Source of the DNA: Leucothrix mucor DSM 2157
GTDB lineage: Bacteria > Pseudomonadota > Gammaproteobacteria > Thiotrichales > Thiotrichaceae
Assembly: GCF_000419525.1 (NCBI RefSeq)
Contig: NZ_ATTE01000001.1
Location: 2,092,655 to 2,156,654 of the forward strand
Length of the DNA stretch: 64,000 nucleotides
Reading direction: 5' to 3'
Positions 53,517 to 63,220 of this stretch are shown piece after piece (positions within the stretch are counted from its first letter, which is position 1; every line of letters begins with the position of its first letter). The position numbers and the translations under genes were made by a program. The notes under the pieces are model-generated. The model made no database searches, was not told the origin of the DNA, and saw only the letters and a list, made by a program, of their open reading frames with translations.

Positions 53517-54881
53517 TTAGGAATGCCGCACCTTTTCAGGCAGTATCCCTCGGGGGCTGAAGCGCAATACCAACAGCAATAATAAGCCCATCAGGAACAG
53601 GCGTAAATGCGGTGCGTTCTCAACCAAATGCGTGCGAATTGGGTTCGTTGCCTCAAGGCCACTCGTCAATGTCGACATCAGTACAACCGCAATCGGCTCT
53701 GCTTCAATCCACATAAACCAGATCAGGAAGCCACCAAACACCGCACCCAAGTTATTACCACTACCGCCCACGATCACCATGACCCAAACCAGGAAGGTAA
53801 AGCGCAATGGCTGGTAACTGGTCGGCGTGAACTGGCCATCCAAGGTAGTTAGCATAGCACCGGCAATACCGATGACCGCCGAGCCTAAAATGAACACTTG
53901 CAGGTGACGACGCTTAATGTCCTTACCCATTGCACTGGCCGCTTCATCATTATCACGAATGGCGCGCATCATGCGGCCCCACGGCGAGTTCAGCGCGCGA
54001 ATACTCAAGGCCAGAATAATCAGTAGTACCACACTGAATAAGCCCGCATAACACAGTTTTACAAAGATACTGGAGCCTTCAATCACCATGCTGCGCAAGG
54101 CATCATCGTAAGCAGAATCCATTAAGCCTTCTAACTTACTCTCATTGAAGCGCTCAACCAGCGAGATAAACCACTGAGAGGATTGCAAGTCAGACTCAAA
54201 CGGCACCGGACGCTTTAAACCCGTGACGTTTTTAACCCCACGCGTTAGCCAGTCTTCGTTTTTAATGACGGCAATGACGATCTCAGAGATACCTAAGGTG
54301 GCAATCGCCAAGTAATCAGAGCGCAAGCCCAAGGCTACTTTACCGATCATCCAAGCGACGCCGGCGGCTAATACACCACCTACAAACCAAGAGAACAAAA
54401 TCGGTAAGCCCAAGCCGCCTAAATAACCGTAGGTGGATGGGTCATAAGACTCAATGCGAGAAACTGCCGGGTAGAAGGTTTGACGAATCACGTACAGGCC
54501 AGCAAACAACACCAAGGTCATCAGCAAAGTCCTCAGCTTGCCTTTCCGCATTGATTTGTGGATGAACATTAAAATGCCCACCAACACAATCAACATCAGC
54601 AGCGACAGACCAATGCCCACACCGCCGACTGACCATGCCTCGCCCACTGGCGAGCTGGAAACCAATACTGCAGCCACACCACCAATCGCCGTAAAGCCCA
54701 TCACTCCGGCATTAAACAGACCGGCATAACCCCACTGGATATTCACGCCCAGCGCCATCACCGCAGAGATCAGGCACATGCCTAAAATGCTTAAAGCCAC
54801 TGACCAGGATTGATTAACGCCGACAAACACCAACATGCCAGCCATGATTAAAAATACTAAGGGTGCTCTTAAAGCTTGCAT
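53517..54881 (-). CDS. livM: ABC transporter permease, LivM type
   Basis: A 454-residue inner-membrane permease, longer than typical LivM (about 320-430) because of a hydrophilic insert near 215-265 (DLQSSQWFISLVERFNES). The helices MALGVNIQWGYAGLFNAGVM (near 40-60) and the EAA-like loop GKDIKRRHLQVFILGSAVIG (near 325) are standard. Its ATG overlaps the stop codon of livH by one base (ATGA), so the two are translationally coupled. Confidence 0.93.
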   Translation of the reverse strand: MQALRAPLVFLIMAGMLVFVGVNQSWSVALSILGMCLISAVMALGVNIQWGYAGLFNAGVMGFTAIGGVAAVLVSSSPVGEAWSVGGVGIGLSLLMLIVLVGILMFIHKSMRKGKLRTLLMTLVLFAGLYVIRQTFYPAVSRIESYDPSTYGYLGGLGLPILFSWFVGGVLAAGVAWMIGKVALGLRSDYLAIATLGISEIVIAVIKNEDWLTRGVKNVTGLKRPVPFESDLQSSQWFISLVERFNESKLEGLMDSAYDDALRSMVIEGSSIFVKLCYAGLFSVVLLIILALSIRALNSPWGRMMRAIRDNDEAASAMGKDIKRRHLQVFILGSAVIGIAGAMLTTLDGQFTPTSYQPLRFTFLVWVMVIVGGSGNNLGAVFGGFLIWFMWIEAEPIAVVLMSTLTSGLEATNPIRTHLVENAPHLRLFLMGLLLLLVLRFSPRGILPEKVRHS

Positions 54882-55903
54882 CAGATCACCTTCCCTTTAA
54901 ACAGTCCGGTCGGTCTTATCAGTAGCACCACCACCAGAATAATAAACGATACCGCGAACTTGTAATCGGTCGATAGCAACTGCGCTAAGCCATCTGGCTG
55001 CCAGTTTTCCGGAAAAATGTAGATGAACACTTTCTTATAGGCGTAAGTCACCATCACTTCCGAGAAGGCGACCACATAACCTCCCACTACAGCCCCGACC
55101 GGATGCCCGATTCCCCCTACAATCGCTGCCGCAAAGATCGGTAGCAACAGCTGGAAATAGGTAAACGGTTTAAAGCTTTTATCCATGCCGTACAGCACGC
55201 CCGCCGTTGTAGCCAAGGCCGCCGCAATAATCCACGTAATCAGTACGACGCGATCAGGGTTGATACCCGATAGCAGCGCCAGATTCTCATTATCCGAAAA
55301 TGCGCGCATGGCTTTACCGGTACGCGAGCGCTGCAAGAACCAGAACAAAGCAATTACCACCAGAATAGTGACCGCTAAGGTCAACACCTGCGTGTAACGA
55401 ATCGACAAGCCTTCATCCAGCCCCGTCATTTTCTTGAACTCTCTGGCGCCTAGCAGGAACTTATCACCGTCGTAGAACTGCTGATCATTTGGTCCGATCA
55501 CGAAACGCACAATGGCGTTCATCATGAACATCACTCCGATCGAGGCAATGGTCAAAATCACCGGCGCACTTTTCTTAATCCGGTAAAAACGGAATACCGA
55601 GCGATCCACCAAAATGGAGAATATCGCCGTCACCAAAATACCAACCGGCAAGGCCAATAAGGCGGTGGGTAGCGGGCTAATGCTCACGCCCATTGACTGC
55701 AACCACCACGTCACCAAAATGGTCACCATGGTTCCAAATGCCATTAAATCGCCATGAGCGAAGTTGGCAAAGCGCAAAATACCAAACACCAGCGTCACAC
55801 CCAATGCGCCAAGCGCCAGCTGTGAGCCATAGGCTAAACCCGGCACCAATACAAAGTTGGCGAACAAGGTTAGCGCATTTAAGATTTCCATTGATTCAGG
55901 CAT
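54881..55903 (-). CDS. livH: ABC transporter permease, LivH type
   Basis: A 340-residue inner-membrane permease with the family start GLAYGSQLALGALGVTLVFG and RFANFAHGDLMAFG, then a SDNENLALLSGINPDRV loop near 210 that contacts the ATPases, and GGIGHPVGAVVGGY near 265. It follows the ATPase genes after a 3-base gap and overlaps livM. Confidence 0.94.
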   Translation of the reverse strand: MPESMEILNALTLFANFVLVPGLAYGSQLALGALGVTLVFGILRFANFAHGDLMAFGTMVTILVTWWLQSMGVSISPLPTALLALPVGILVTAIFSILVDRSVFRFYRIKKSAPVILTIASIGVMFMMNAIVRFVIGPNDQQFYDGDKFLLGAREFKKMTGLDEGLSIRYTQVLTLAVTILVVIALFWFLQRSRTGKAMRAFSDNENLALLSGINPDRVVLITWIIAAALATTAGVLYGMDKSFKPFTYFQLLLPIFAAAIVGGIGHPVGAVVGGYVVAFSEVMVTYAYKKVFIYIFPENWQPDGLAQLLSTDYKFAVSFIILVVVLLIRPTGLFKGKVI

Positions 55904-55906
55904 GGC

Positions 55907-56611
55907 TTAACCTCCCAGGAAGGATTTGCGCACTTCAGGGTCGGCCAATAGCGCAGCCCCAGTGTCGGTGAATCGGTTGCTACCGGTAACCAGTACGTAG
56001 CCGCGATCGGCAATTTCCAGTGCCTGACGCGCATTCTGCTCAACCATCAGCACAGCAACGCCGGTATTTCTGACCTCAATAATGCGGTCAAATAATTCAT
56101 CCATCACAATCGGTGACACTCCGGCGGTCGGTTCGTCCAGCATCAGCACGCCGGGCTGGGTCATCATCGCGCGACCAACAGCCACTTGCTGGCGCTGTCC
56201 TCCGGATAATTCGCCAGCAGCTTGCTTACGCTTGGTTTTTAAAATCGGGAACAGCTCATAGATCTGCTCCATAGTTTCAGTGATATCGTCGCGGCGCAAA
56301 AAGGCACCCATTTCCAGATTTTCCTGAACCGTCATACTGGTGAATACGTTTTGGGTTTGCGGGACAAAGGCAATGCCTTCGCCAACGCGCGCTTGAGGTG
56401 TGAGGTTGGTAATGTCTTTACCGCCCAATAGCACCTTGCCTTTACGTAAATCCAACATACCTAACAAGGCTTTCATAGCGGTCGACTTACCAGCACCGTT
56501 CGGGCCAACAATGACCGCGATCTCACCTTTATCAACGCTAATGGTCAAGTCATTTAGAATGTCCATGCCACCGTAGCCGCCGGTGATGTTTTCCCCAATC
56601 AAATAACTCAT
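55907..56611 (-). CDS. livF: ABC transporter ATP-binding protein, LivF type
   Basis: A 234-residue ATPase with Walker A GPNGAGKST near 37, Q-loop FVPQTQNVF near 84, ABC signature LSGGQRQ near 135 and Walker B VLMLDEP near 156. Its start overlaps the livG stop by 4 bases. It energises uptake through LivH/LivM together with LivG. Confidence 0.95.
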   Translation of the reverse strand: MSYLIGENITGGYGGMDILNDLTISVDKGEIAVIVGPNGAGKSTAMKALLGMLDLRKGKVLLGGKDITNLTPQARVGEGIAFVPQTQNVFTSMTVQENLEMGAFLRRDDITETMEQIYELFPILKTKRKQAAGELSGGQRQQVAVGRAMMTQPGVLMLDEPTAGVSPIVMDELFDRIIEVRNTGVAVLMVEQNARQALEIADRGYVLVTGSNRFTDTGAALLADPEVRKSFLGG

Positions 56612-57396
56612 GATTGCAGCTCCTCGCCCGGTTTATTTTTGAGGCCAGTACCCAAGTAGGACTCGATAACCTCTTCGTTATTTTTAACTTCCTCAGCGGT
56701 ACCTTCTGCTAACACGGTGCCTTCAGCCATTACGATTACCGGATCACACAAGCGCGAGATAAAGTCCATATCGTGCTCAATCATGCAAAAGGTATAGCCG
56801 CGTTCCTTATTCAAACGAATGATGGCATCGCCGATGGTGTTTAGCAGCGTGCGGTTTACACCCGCGCCCACCTCATCCAGCAACACCAGCTTGGCATCGA
56901 CCATCATGGTGCGGCCTAGCTCCAGCAGCTTCTTTTGGCCACCAGACAAATTGCCTGCCAGCTCTTGAGTGATATGGCTTAAGCCTAAGAATTCGATCAC
57001 GTCAACGGCTCGGGCGCGAATCTCAGCTTCCTGCTCACGCACTAAGGAGGGCTTAAACCACGCATCCCACAGTCGTTCGCCTGCTTGTTCGCCGGGCACC
57101 ATCATCAGATTTTCCAACACGGTAAGCGTTGGGAATTCATGAGCGATCTGGAAAGTCCTTAACAGGCCTTTGTCGAAAAGTTGGTGAGGTTTAAGTCCGG
57201 TGATGTCTTCATCGGCTAAATAAATGTGGCCAGAGGTGGGAGCAATATTACCGGCGATGATATTAAACATCGTGGTTTTACCTGCCCCATTTGGGCCAAT
57301 TAATCCGGTGATAGAGCCTGTCTCAATAGTGAGCGTAGCATTATCAACCGCCTTAACACCGCCAAAGTGTTTACTTACTGCTTCTACACGAATCAT
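56608..57396 (-). CDS. livG: ABC transporter ATP-binding protein, LivG type
   Basis: A 262-residue ATPase and first gene of the operon. Walker A GPNGAGKTT near 35, the LivG-typical RTFQIAHEFPTLTVLENLM near 84, signature LSGGQKK near 149 and LVLLDEVGAGVN near 170, followed by the C-terminal extension typical of the G subunit. The operon promoter should be in 57397-57658, which separates it from a divergent gene. Confidence 0.95.
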   Translation of the reverse strand: MIRVEAVSKHFGGVKAVDNATLTIETGSITGLIGPNGAGKTTMFNIIAGNIAPTSGHIYLADEDITGLKPHQLFDKGLLRTFQIAHEFPTLTVLENLMMVPGEQAGERLWDAWFKPSLVREQEAEIRARAVDVIEFLGLSHITQELAGNLSGGQKKLLELGRTMMVDAKLVLLDEVGAGVNRTLLNTIGDAIIRLNKERGYTFCMIEHDMDFISRLCDPVIVMAEGTVLAEGTAEEVKNNEEVIESYLGTGLKNKPGEELQS

Positions 57397-57658
57397 GCGT
57401 GGCGAGTACTCAGTTAGTTTATAGATTGCTTCTTATTCGAAACATTTGATAATTATTATCTGGATTCCTAGGGAGAAGGAATACCGGCTGGGGACGTATT
57501 GTAGTCGCCATTAAGGCTTATACTCAAGGAACGAACCTCAATTTAAACCAGAATTTAATTTGACATTTGTATAAACTAGCCTTCATGCCGGTATAAGTGA
57601 ACATAATGCCAGCCCGCCGATACCAAGGATAAAATATGCCGTTGCAGGAAATACCATC

Positions 57659-59116
57659 ATGAGTGAGCAAAACAATCAACAAGAAGTCGACTACTCAAAT
57701 AAACGCTGGTTTGTATGGGGTATTTCCGCTGCACTAGGCCTGTTAATTGTTGGATTGCTAACGCTGCTCAGCCCAAAGTCAGAACCGGAAACAGTCGCTA
57801 CCATCCCCAGCCTGTCATCTAGCCTGATGCTGCAAGAGTCTGGCGGTAAAACGAGCTTAAGCGGTGTGCTCCCCTTAAACCCCAGCTCGCAAAAATTCCT
57901 CACTAATATTAAGCAAATATTTGGCGACAAGATGGCCACCGATAAGCTGATCATCACCGCACAAGCCAAGCCGGCCGAATGGCTGACCAGTGCCGCTCAC
58001 TTTATTACGGTATTGCCCGGCACTGAAAAATTAAGCTTTAAGATTGATGATAATCAGGTGTTGCTGTCTGGCATCGTTGCCAATAACGAAGCCCGCAACT
58101 CATTACTGGATCTGGCCACGGTTCGCTTTGGCGATAAGCTCAGTGCTTCGCTGGACGTTACCCCAATGCCACCTAACCTTGCAGAACTCGCTGCCACCAA
58201 AGCCACTTGGCACGCCCGCCTTTCAGAGCAAATTCGCTTTGCCAGAGAAGCCGAAGCCCGCGCTAAAGCAGAATACGTTGCAGCAGAGCAAGACAAGTAC
58301 ATCGAGAATCAACAAACCCGGATCGATGCCTTAGAAGCGCAATTGGCCAATGAGCAGCGCGCGCGTCTAGATAACGAAGCCATGTTGAAAGCAGAAATTG
58401 AAGCCAGCTTAGCCACTCAAACTCAACAGTTAATTGTGCTAAAGCAGACCGAAGCAGATTACAGAGCTGAAATTGCACACAATAATGAACTGGGCGCGTT
58501 AATCGATGACTACCAAGCCATTGAGATAGAGCGGATTGAGGAACAGGTAAATCTTGAAATCGCCGCACAGCAAGCAGAAGCAGCACGCCTGGCTGCACTC
58601 GCTAAAGCCAAGCATGAGGCCGAGCTTGCCGAAATCGCCCGCCAAGAAAAGGCTCGGAAACTGGCCAAAGCACAAGCTAAAGCTCAACGCGAAGCAGAAT
58701 TAGCAGAGATTCAACAACGAGCGATGCAAGCTGAGCAGGTTCGCCTAGCCAGACAACAAGCCGCCACCCAAAGCCGTATTATGATTGCCAATTGCGAACA
58801 GTTATTGAACCAATTAGGCAGCCAAGCACCCTCATTGTTTGTTGCTAATAGCGCGACGATTAATGGCGCAAGTTATGGCGCGCTAGGCCTGTTAGCTCAG
58901 CAAGTCCAGCTGTGTGAGCCTGCTTTACAAGAGAATGAGTTATTTATTGGCGTTAGCGTGGCAGGCAATAGCCAGCAAACGCAGAGCCTGATTAATTATT
59001 TAGAAAATTTTTATGGGGTTTATCCGGGCTTACTGCGCGCGATTAATCACCCTGTTACACAGTCCGGCAATAATTCGCCACTGTACTTTACAATTAGCCC
59101 GCTGAAGCCAAGCTAA
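57659..59116 (+). CDS. Membrane-anchored protein with BON-like repeats, long coiled coil and a C-terminal globular domain
   Basis: A 485-residue protein with one N-terminal membrane helix (about 18-38) and no cleavable signal, so the bulk is periplasmic. Residues 45-165 contain two BON-like repeats (SLMLQESGGKTSLSGVLPL and QVLLSGIVANNEARNSLLDL followed by FGDKLSASLDV). Residues 185-370 are an Ala/Glu/Lys-rich coiled coil of striking regularity. The last 110 residues form a small domain that starts with a conserved-looking SRIMIANCEQLLNQL and SATINGASYGAL, suggestive of an OmpA/BON-type fold. An envelope-spanning or stress-related role is likely. A DUF533 gene follows 53 bases later. Confidence 0.72.
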   Translation: MSEQNNQQEVDYSNKRWFVWGISAALGLLIVGLLTLLSPKSEPETVATIPSLSSSLMLQESGGKTSLSGVLPLNPSSQKFLTNIKQIFGDKMATDKLIITAQAKPAEWLTSAAHFITVLPGTEKLSFKIDDNQVLLSGIVANNEARNSLLDLATVRFGDKLSASLDVTPMPPNLAELAATKATWHARLSEQIRFAREAEARAKAEYVAAEQDKYIENQQTRIDALEAQLANEQRARLDNEAMLKAEIEASLATQTQQLIVLKQTEADYRAEIAHNNELGALIDDYQAIEIERIEEQVNLEIAAQQAEAARLAALAKAKHEAELAEIARQEKARKLAKAQAKAQREAELAEIQQRAMQAEQVRLARQQAATQSRIMIANCEQLLNQLGSQAPSLFVANSATINGASYGALGLLAQQVQLCEPALQENELFIGVSVAGNSQQTQSLINYLENFYGVYPGLLRAINHPVTQSGNNSPLYFTISPLKPS

Positions 59117-59169
59117 GGCAGCGTGCTCAACCGATATAATCACAATGACCGTCACGTCAGGAGCAAGTC

Positions 59170-60033
59170 ATGATCGATACAGTTAAGATTTTGGGAAGTT
59201 TGTTAGGGAATGGTGCTTTATCTCAAGGCTCTGGTAGCAATGTATTAGGCAATATACTAGGCGCAGCACTCGGCGGCGGCTCCAACCAACAGTCTGGCGG
59301 CGGCATGGGTGACCTTCTTGGCAGCTTGCTCGGTGGCGGCAACACACAACAGCAATCTTCTGGCGCTGGTGGCATAGGCGATTTGCTCGGTAGCGTGCTG
59401 GGCGGCGGCAATAACCAGCAACAAGCTGGCGGCGGTTTGGGTAGTATTTTAGGTGGACTATTGGGCGGCGGCGCGCAGCCTCAACACACCAACAGCACTG
59501 CTGATTTATTGGGCGGTTTGTTTGGCGGCAACCAGCGCAATATGAATGCGCAATCCGGCGGTGGTAGCCTAAGCGATTTACTGGGTGCAGCGGTTACCAA
59601 ATACGCGCAAAGCCAGCAGCCAGCTGATGCGACTCAGCGTATTAACAACCCATTTGAAGCACAAATCAACCAAAGCGAAGCGCTGGATCAGGCTGAATTG
59701 CTAATTCGTGCGATGATTAATGCGGCAAAGGCCGATGGCCGTGTTGATCAGCAAGAACAGCAAAAAGTGCTGGGTCGTTTGGGTGAAGTAAGTCAGGAAG
59801 AAGCTGATTTTGTACGCCGCGAATTGGCTGCACCACTGGATACGCAAGCGTTTATTCGCAGCATTCCAGCAGGTTTTGAGCAGCAAATTTATATTGTGTC
59901 TCTAATGGCCATTGATCTGGATACCAATCAGGAAGCACAATACCTGCACCAGCTGGCACAAGGACTAGAGCTGCCTGCTGCACTGTGCAACCAGATCCAC
60001 GAGAAACTGGGAGCACAAAAACTTTATAGTTAA
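59170..60033 (+). CDS. DUF533 / TerB-like protein with Gly-rich repeat region
   Basis: A 287-residue protein. Residues 10-150 are low in complexity, with repeated blocks of the type GGG...LLGSLLGGGN...QQ (at least five repeats of about 25 residues). Residues 165-285 form the all-helical TerB-like DUF533 domain: AELLIRAMINAAKADGRVDQ, a calcium-like DGxVDQ loop, then RELAAPLDTQAFIRSIP and VSLMAIDLDTNQEAQYLHQL. E. coli YebE is a member of this family, of unknown function, linked to envelope stress. The repeat number may vary between strains. Confidence 0.86.
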   Translation: MIDTVKILGSLLGNGALSQGSGSNVLGNILGAALGGGSNQQSGGGMGDLLGSLLGGGNTQQQSSGAGGIGDLLGSVLGGGNNQQQAGGGLGSILGGLLGGGAQPQHTNSTADLLGGLFGGNQRNMNAQSGGGSLSDLLGAAVTKYAQSQQPADATQRINNPFEAQINQSEALDQAELLIRAMINAAKADGRVDQQEQQKVLGRLGEVSQEEADFVRRELAAPLDTQAFIRSIPAGFEQQIYIVSLMAIDLDTNQEAQYLHQLAQGLELPAALCNQIHEKLGAQKLYS

Positions 60034-60056
60034 CCCATTACTCACAGAGGCCTGCT

Positions 60057-61070
60057 ATGCCAAGCATGATCGACTACCGAAGCGACACCGTTACTAAGCC
60101 CACGGCGGTAATGAAACAGGCGATGGTCGATGCCCCTCTCGGCGATGATGTGTACGGTGAAGACCCGACCGTCATCGCGCTGGAGCAGCAGGTCGCAGCA
60201 CAATTTGGGAAAGCCGCTGGATTGTTTTTACCCAGCGGCACCCAAAGCAATTTTGTGGCGATGCTCTCGCATTGTCAGCGTGGCGAAGAAGTCATTACCG
60301 CCGAGCAATACCATGTCTTTAGTTATGAGGCGCGTGGTGCATCCGTATTAGGTGGCGTTTCACTGCACCCTCTGCCCAGCACACTTTATGGTGCGTTGAC
60401 TCCAGATCAGATTAAAGCCGCAATCAAAGAAGATGATTCCCACTTCCCTATCAGTCGTTTAGTTAGCTTGGAAAATACTGTTTCTGGTTGTGTGCAGGAT
60501 CAACAAAACCTAGACGCCATTACCACCCTAGCGCATCAGCACGGTTTAAAAACACACCTTGATGGCGCACGGATTTACAATGCAGTTGTCGCCTCAGAGC
60601 GCTCACCCGCAGAGTTAACCGCGCAAATGGACTCGGTCTCGGTTTGTTTATCTAAAGGACTTGGCACACCAGCGGGCTCAGTATTAGTAGGCGATGAAGA
60701 GTTTATCCGTTATGCCCGACGCCAGCGTAAAATGCTGGGCGGTGGAATGCGCCAAAGTGGCATGTTAGCGGCAGCAGGTTTATATGCGCTGGAGCACAAT
60801 GTGGCACGACTGGCCGATGACCATACAAATGCTAAGCGACTAGCAACAGCGTTAGCAGAGATTCCTGCTTTAAACGTCGATCTTGGTCGGGTGCAAACCA
60901 ATATGGTGTTTATTGCCCCGAAAGAAGATGAACTGACTGAGCTGGCTTCGTTTATGCAGCAGCACGATATTATTCTCAGCCGCCAACGCTTGGTATTGCA
61001 CCTTGATATTACGGCTGAAATGGTTGAGCGCACAATTAGCGCATTTCAGGCATTTTACGCCAAGCGTTGA
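60057..61070 (+). CDS. ltaE: Low-specificity L-threonine aldolase
   Basis: A 337-residue PLP enzyme of fold type I that splits threonine or allo-threonine to glycine and acetaldehyde. Start MIDYRSDTVTKPT near residue 4, GDDVYGEDPTV near 30, LFLPSGTQSNF near 57, THLDGARIYN near 167 and the PLP-binding Lys in VCLSKGLGTPAGSVLVG near 200 are all in place. ATG 60057 has AGAGGCC upstream and lies 23 bases after the DUF533 gene. It ends near a terminator hairpin shared with the convergent oxidoreductase gene. Confidence 0.95.
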   Translation: MPSMIDYRSDTVTKPTAVMKQAMVDAPLGDDVYGEDPTVIALEQQVAAQFGKAAGLFLPSGTQSNFVAMLSHCQRGEEVITAEQYHVFSYEARGASVLGGVSLHPLPSTLYGALTPDQIKAAIKEDDSHFPISRLVSLENTVSGCVQDQQNLDAITTLAHQHGLKTHLDGARIYNAVVASERSPAELTAQMDSVSVCLSKGLGTPAGSVLVGDEEFIRYARRQRKMLGGGMRQSGMLAAAGLYALEHNVARLADDHTNAKRLATALAEIPALNVDLGRVQTNMVFIAPKEDELTELASFMQQHDIILSRQRLVLHLDITAEMVERTISAFQAFYAKR

Positions 61071-61076
61071 TTGAAA

Positions 61077-61106
61077 AGACGGGGCACTAATTTCAGTGCC
61101 CCGTCT
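61077..61106. terminator. Bidirectional hairpin terminator
   Basis: A 12-bp perfect stem AGACGGGGCACT/AGTGCCCCGTCT with a 6-base loop lies between the convergent threonine aldolase and oxidoreductase genes. On the minus strand it is followed by TTTCAA (a short T-rich run), so termination of the oxidoreductase transcript is the better-supported direction. Confidence 0.8.
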
Positions 61107-61138
61107 CGTTATAGCAGCTCAATACCATTAGTTAAGTG

Positions 61139-63199
61139 TTAAGCCATAGCCCGCTTTTCAATCGCCACCAACGTATCGTTATAACAAGCACCACTCATAA
61201 TATCGGTACGCGCATCAGCCGACATTAATGCATTCACCGTTTGCCCACTGGCACTCGTCGCCTGCCACGCCCCTTTCGGGGTATACAACACTCCCGCCTT
61301 AACCGCCTCAGTCACATGAGCGCTAAACATCACCTCACCCAGCGCATTCCACACTCGGACTTCATCGCCATCAGCAATGCCTAGCACCGCCGCATCATCC
61401 GGATGAATCTCAACCGTTTGGATCCCCAGCGACTCAGCACAGCCACCAAAGGTGGCATTCGTCCGGTCATCAGACGAAGGCGAAATAATCATAAACGGAT
61501 AATCCACCTCAGCTTCCAGCGGATAATAACGCGGCACACCAAAACCATAGTCACGCTCTAGCGTCTCACTAAATAACTCAATTTTCCCCGATGCAGTCGC
61601 AGGCTTTACCGTATCGCACATAATGGTTGGCTCGCCCTGCTCGGTATTTATCAGCAGCGCTTTATCCAGCGGCAACTCACTTGGCTTGTAGCCTTGTAAT
61701 CGCGCATCATTATCAACAAAAGCCTGATCCATTAATTGCTTATCGCTTTGCTGGAATAACTCATCATCCATACCAAAGCGCGCGGCTAAGCGCCGGAAGA
61801 TTTCAGTATTTGGCAGTGCCTCGCCCACCAGCGGAATAATCGCCTCGGCACGTTGTAAATAACTGTGCCCGTAGGAGCCGTAAATATCCTCAATTTCAAA
61901 CACACTAGCGGCCGGTAAAATCACATCGGCATAGCGCATGCTATCGGTCATCACCACCTCGCAGCCGACAATAAATAAAGACTCCTGACTCAACGCCTGC
62001 TGCATACGATTTTGATCAGGATGCGTGGCTATCGGGTTGTGGTTATAAATCATCATGGCCTTAATTGGCGGAGCCAGCGCGTCATCTAAAAGCGCTTTGC
62101 TGATATCCACGATATTCAGGACACGCGTATTGGCTGGTGCTAAATCGGGACGAGATAGCCGATCGCCGGTTTTGGGAAATGCCAGTCCAGGCTTGGCCAT
62201 TACGCCAGTGCCCACTTTGCCTAAGTTACCCGTGAGCGCCTGCAAGGCCATCGCCGCCCGCAAGGCAGAACCACCACAGCGACCGCGCTCAATGCCATTG
62301 CCTAATGAAACCGATACGCGCTTTGAGCTGCTGTACAAATCAGCGAGCACATCAAATAGCTCCAAACTCAAGCCACAGATTTGCTCTACATCCTGCCGTG
62401 AATATTGCCGTGCTTGCTCAAGGTATGGCTCACTGCCCTGCACCCATTCAGCCATAAACGCCTGATCTAACGAACCACGGCGCTCCAATTCTGCAGCCAG
62501 CGCCATGGCTAACACCACATCAGTGCCCGGTTTGATTTGCAGATAATGATCGGCGCGCTCCGCAATTCGCGTGCGCTTTGGATCAATCACCACCAGCTTG
62601 CAGCCGTTTTTCTGCACCTGTGCAGCAATGCGTCCAAAGTGCAGATTAGACACAGTGACGTTATTACCCCAGACAACAATCAGATCAGAATCCAACGCTT
62701 GCTCCGGCGGCATCCCCGGCGCACTGCCAAATAAACTAGTGTAAGCCCCACCGCGCACGCCTCCGCATAATGGCCCGCGATCCAGCTGCGTGGCACCCAG
62801 CACATTAAAAAAGCGAAGATCTAAAGAGCTACCCGCCAACTCACCATGCGGGCCAGCGTAGTTAAAGCCGAGCACCGACTCCGGCCCATGTTCCGCAATG
62901 GCTTTGCTAAACCCCTCATGCACCAAATCAAGCGCCTGCTCCCAGCTAATGCGCTGATACTCGCCACTACCACGCGGCCCAACCCGTTGCAGCGGGTATT
63001 TCAGGCGCTGCTCGCCATGTACAAAGTCAGGATAAAACCGCGCCACCTTGCTGCAAATCGCATTATCGGTATAAGGGTTCGCACGCGAGCCTCGAATCTT
63101 GGTGATTTTATCATCCTGCACCGTCACCGACAGGCTACAGGTATCCGGACAATCCAGCGGACAAACCGCCGGGCGCACTTCACTAGTTACAACACTCAT
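61139..63199 (-). CDS. Molybdopterin oxidoreductase with N-terminal [4Fe-4S] site
   Basis: A 686-residue cytoplasmic member of the bis-MGD (DMSO reductase/formate dehydrogenase-like) family. Cys13, Cys17, Cys21 and Cys49 form the CPLDCPDTC...C iron-sulfur motif. Cofactor-binding regions are evident: WEQALDLVHEGF near 85, DRGPLCGGVRGGAY near 139, DLIVVWGNNVTVSN near 168, VIDPKRTRIAERAD near 199, IYNHNPIATHPDQN near 382 and the C-terminal MSxS-type DRTNATFGG (near 566). No TAT signal. No partner subunit is adjacent, unlike three-subunit respiratory enzymes, so it probably uses soluble partners. Substrate not assignable from sequence. Confidence 0.92.
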   Translation of the reverse strand: MSVVTSEVRPAVCPLDCPDTCSLSVTVQDDKITKIRGSRANPYTDNAICSKVARFYPDFVHGEQRLKYPLQRVGPRGSGEYQRISWEQALDLVHEGFSKAIAEHGPESVLGFNYAGPHGELAGSSLDLRFFNVLGATQLDRGPLCGGVRGGAYTSLFGSAPGMPPEQALDSDLIVVWGNNVTVSNLHFGRIAAQVQKNGCKLVVIDPKRTRIAERADHYLQIKPGTDVVLAMALAAELERRGSLDQAFMAEWVQGSEPYLEQARQYSRQDVEQICGLSLELFDVLADLYSSSKRVSVSLGNGIERGRCGGSALRAAMALQALTGNLGKVGTGVMAKPGLAFPKTGDRLSRPDLAPANTRVLNIVDISKALLDDALAPPIKAMMIYNHNPIATHPDQNRMQQALSQESLFIVGCEVVMTDSMRYADVILPAASVFEIEDIYGSYGHSYLQRAEAIIPLVGEALPNTEIFRRLAARFGMDDELFQQSDKQLMDQAFVDNDARLQGYKPSELPLDKALLINTEQGEPTIMCDTVKPATASGKIELFSETLERDYGFGVPRYYPLEAEVDYPFMIISPSSDDRTNATFGGCAESLGIQTVEIHPDDAAVLGIADGDEVRVWNALGEVMFSAHVTEAVKAGVLYTPKGAWQATSASGQTVNALMSADARTDIMSGACYNDTLVAIEKRAMA

Positions 63200-63220
63200 A
63201 ATTCTTCCTGTAATCTCTGT

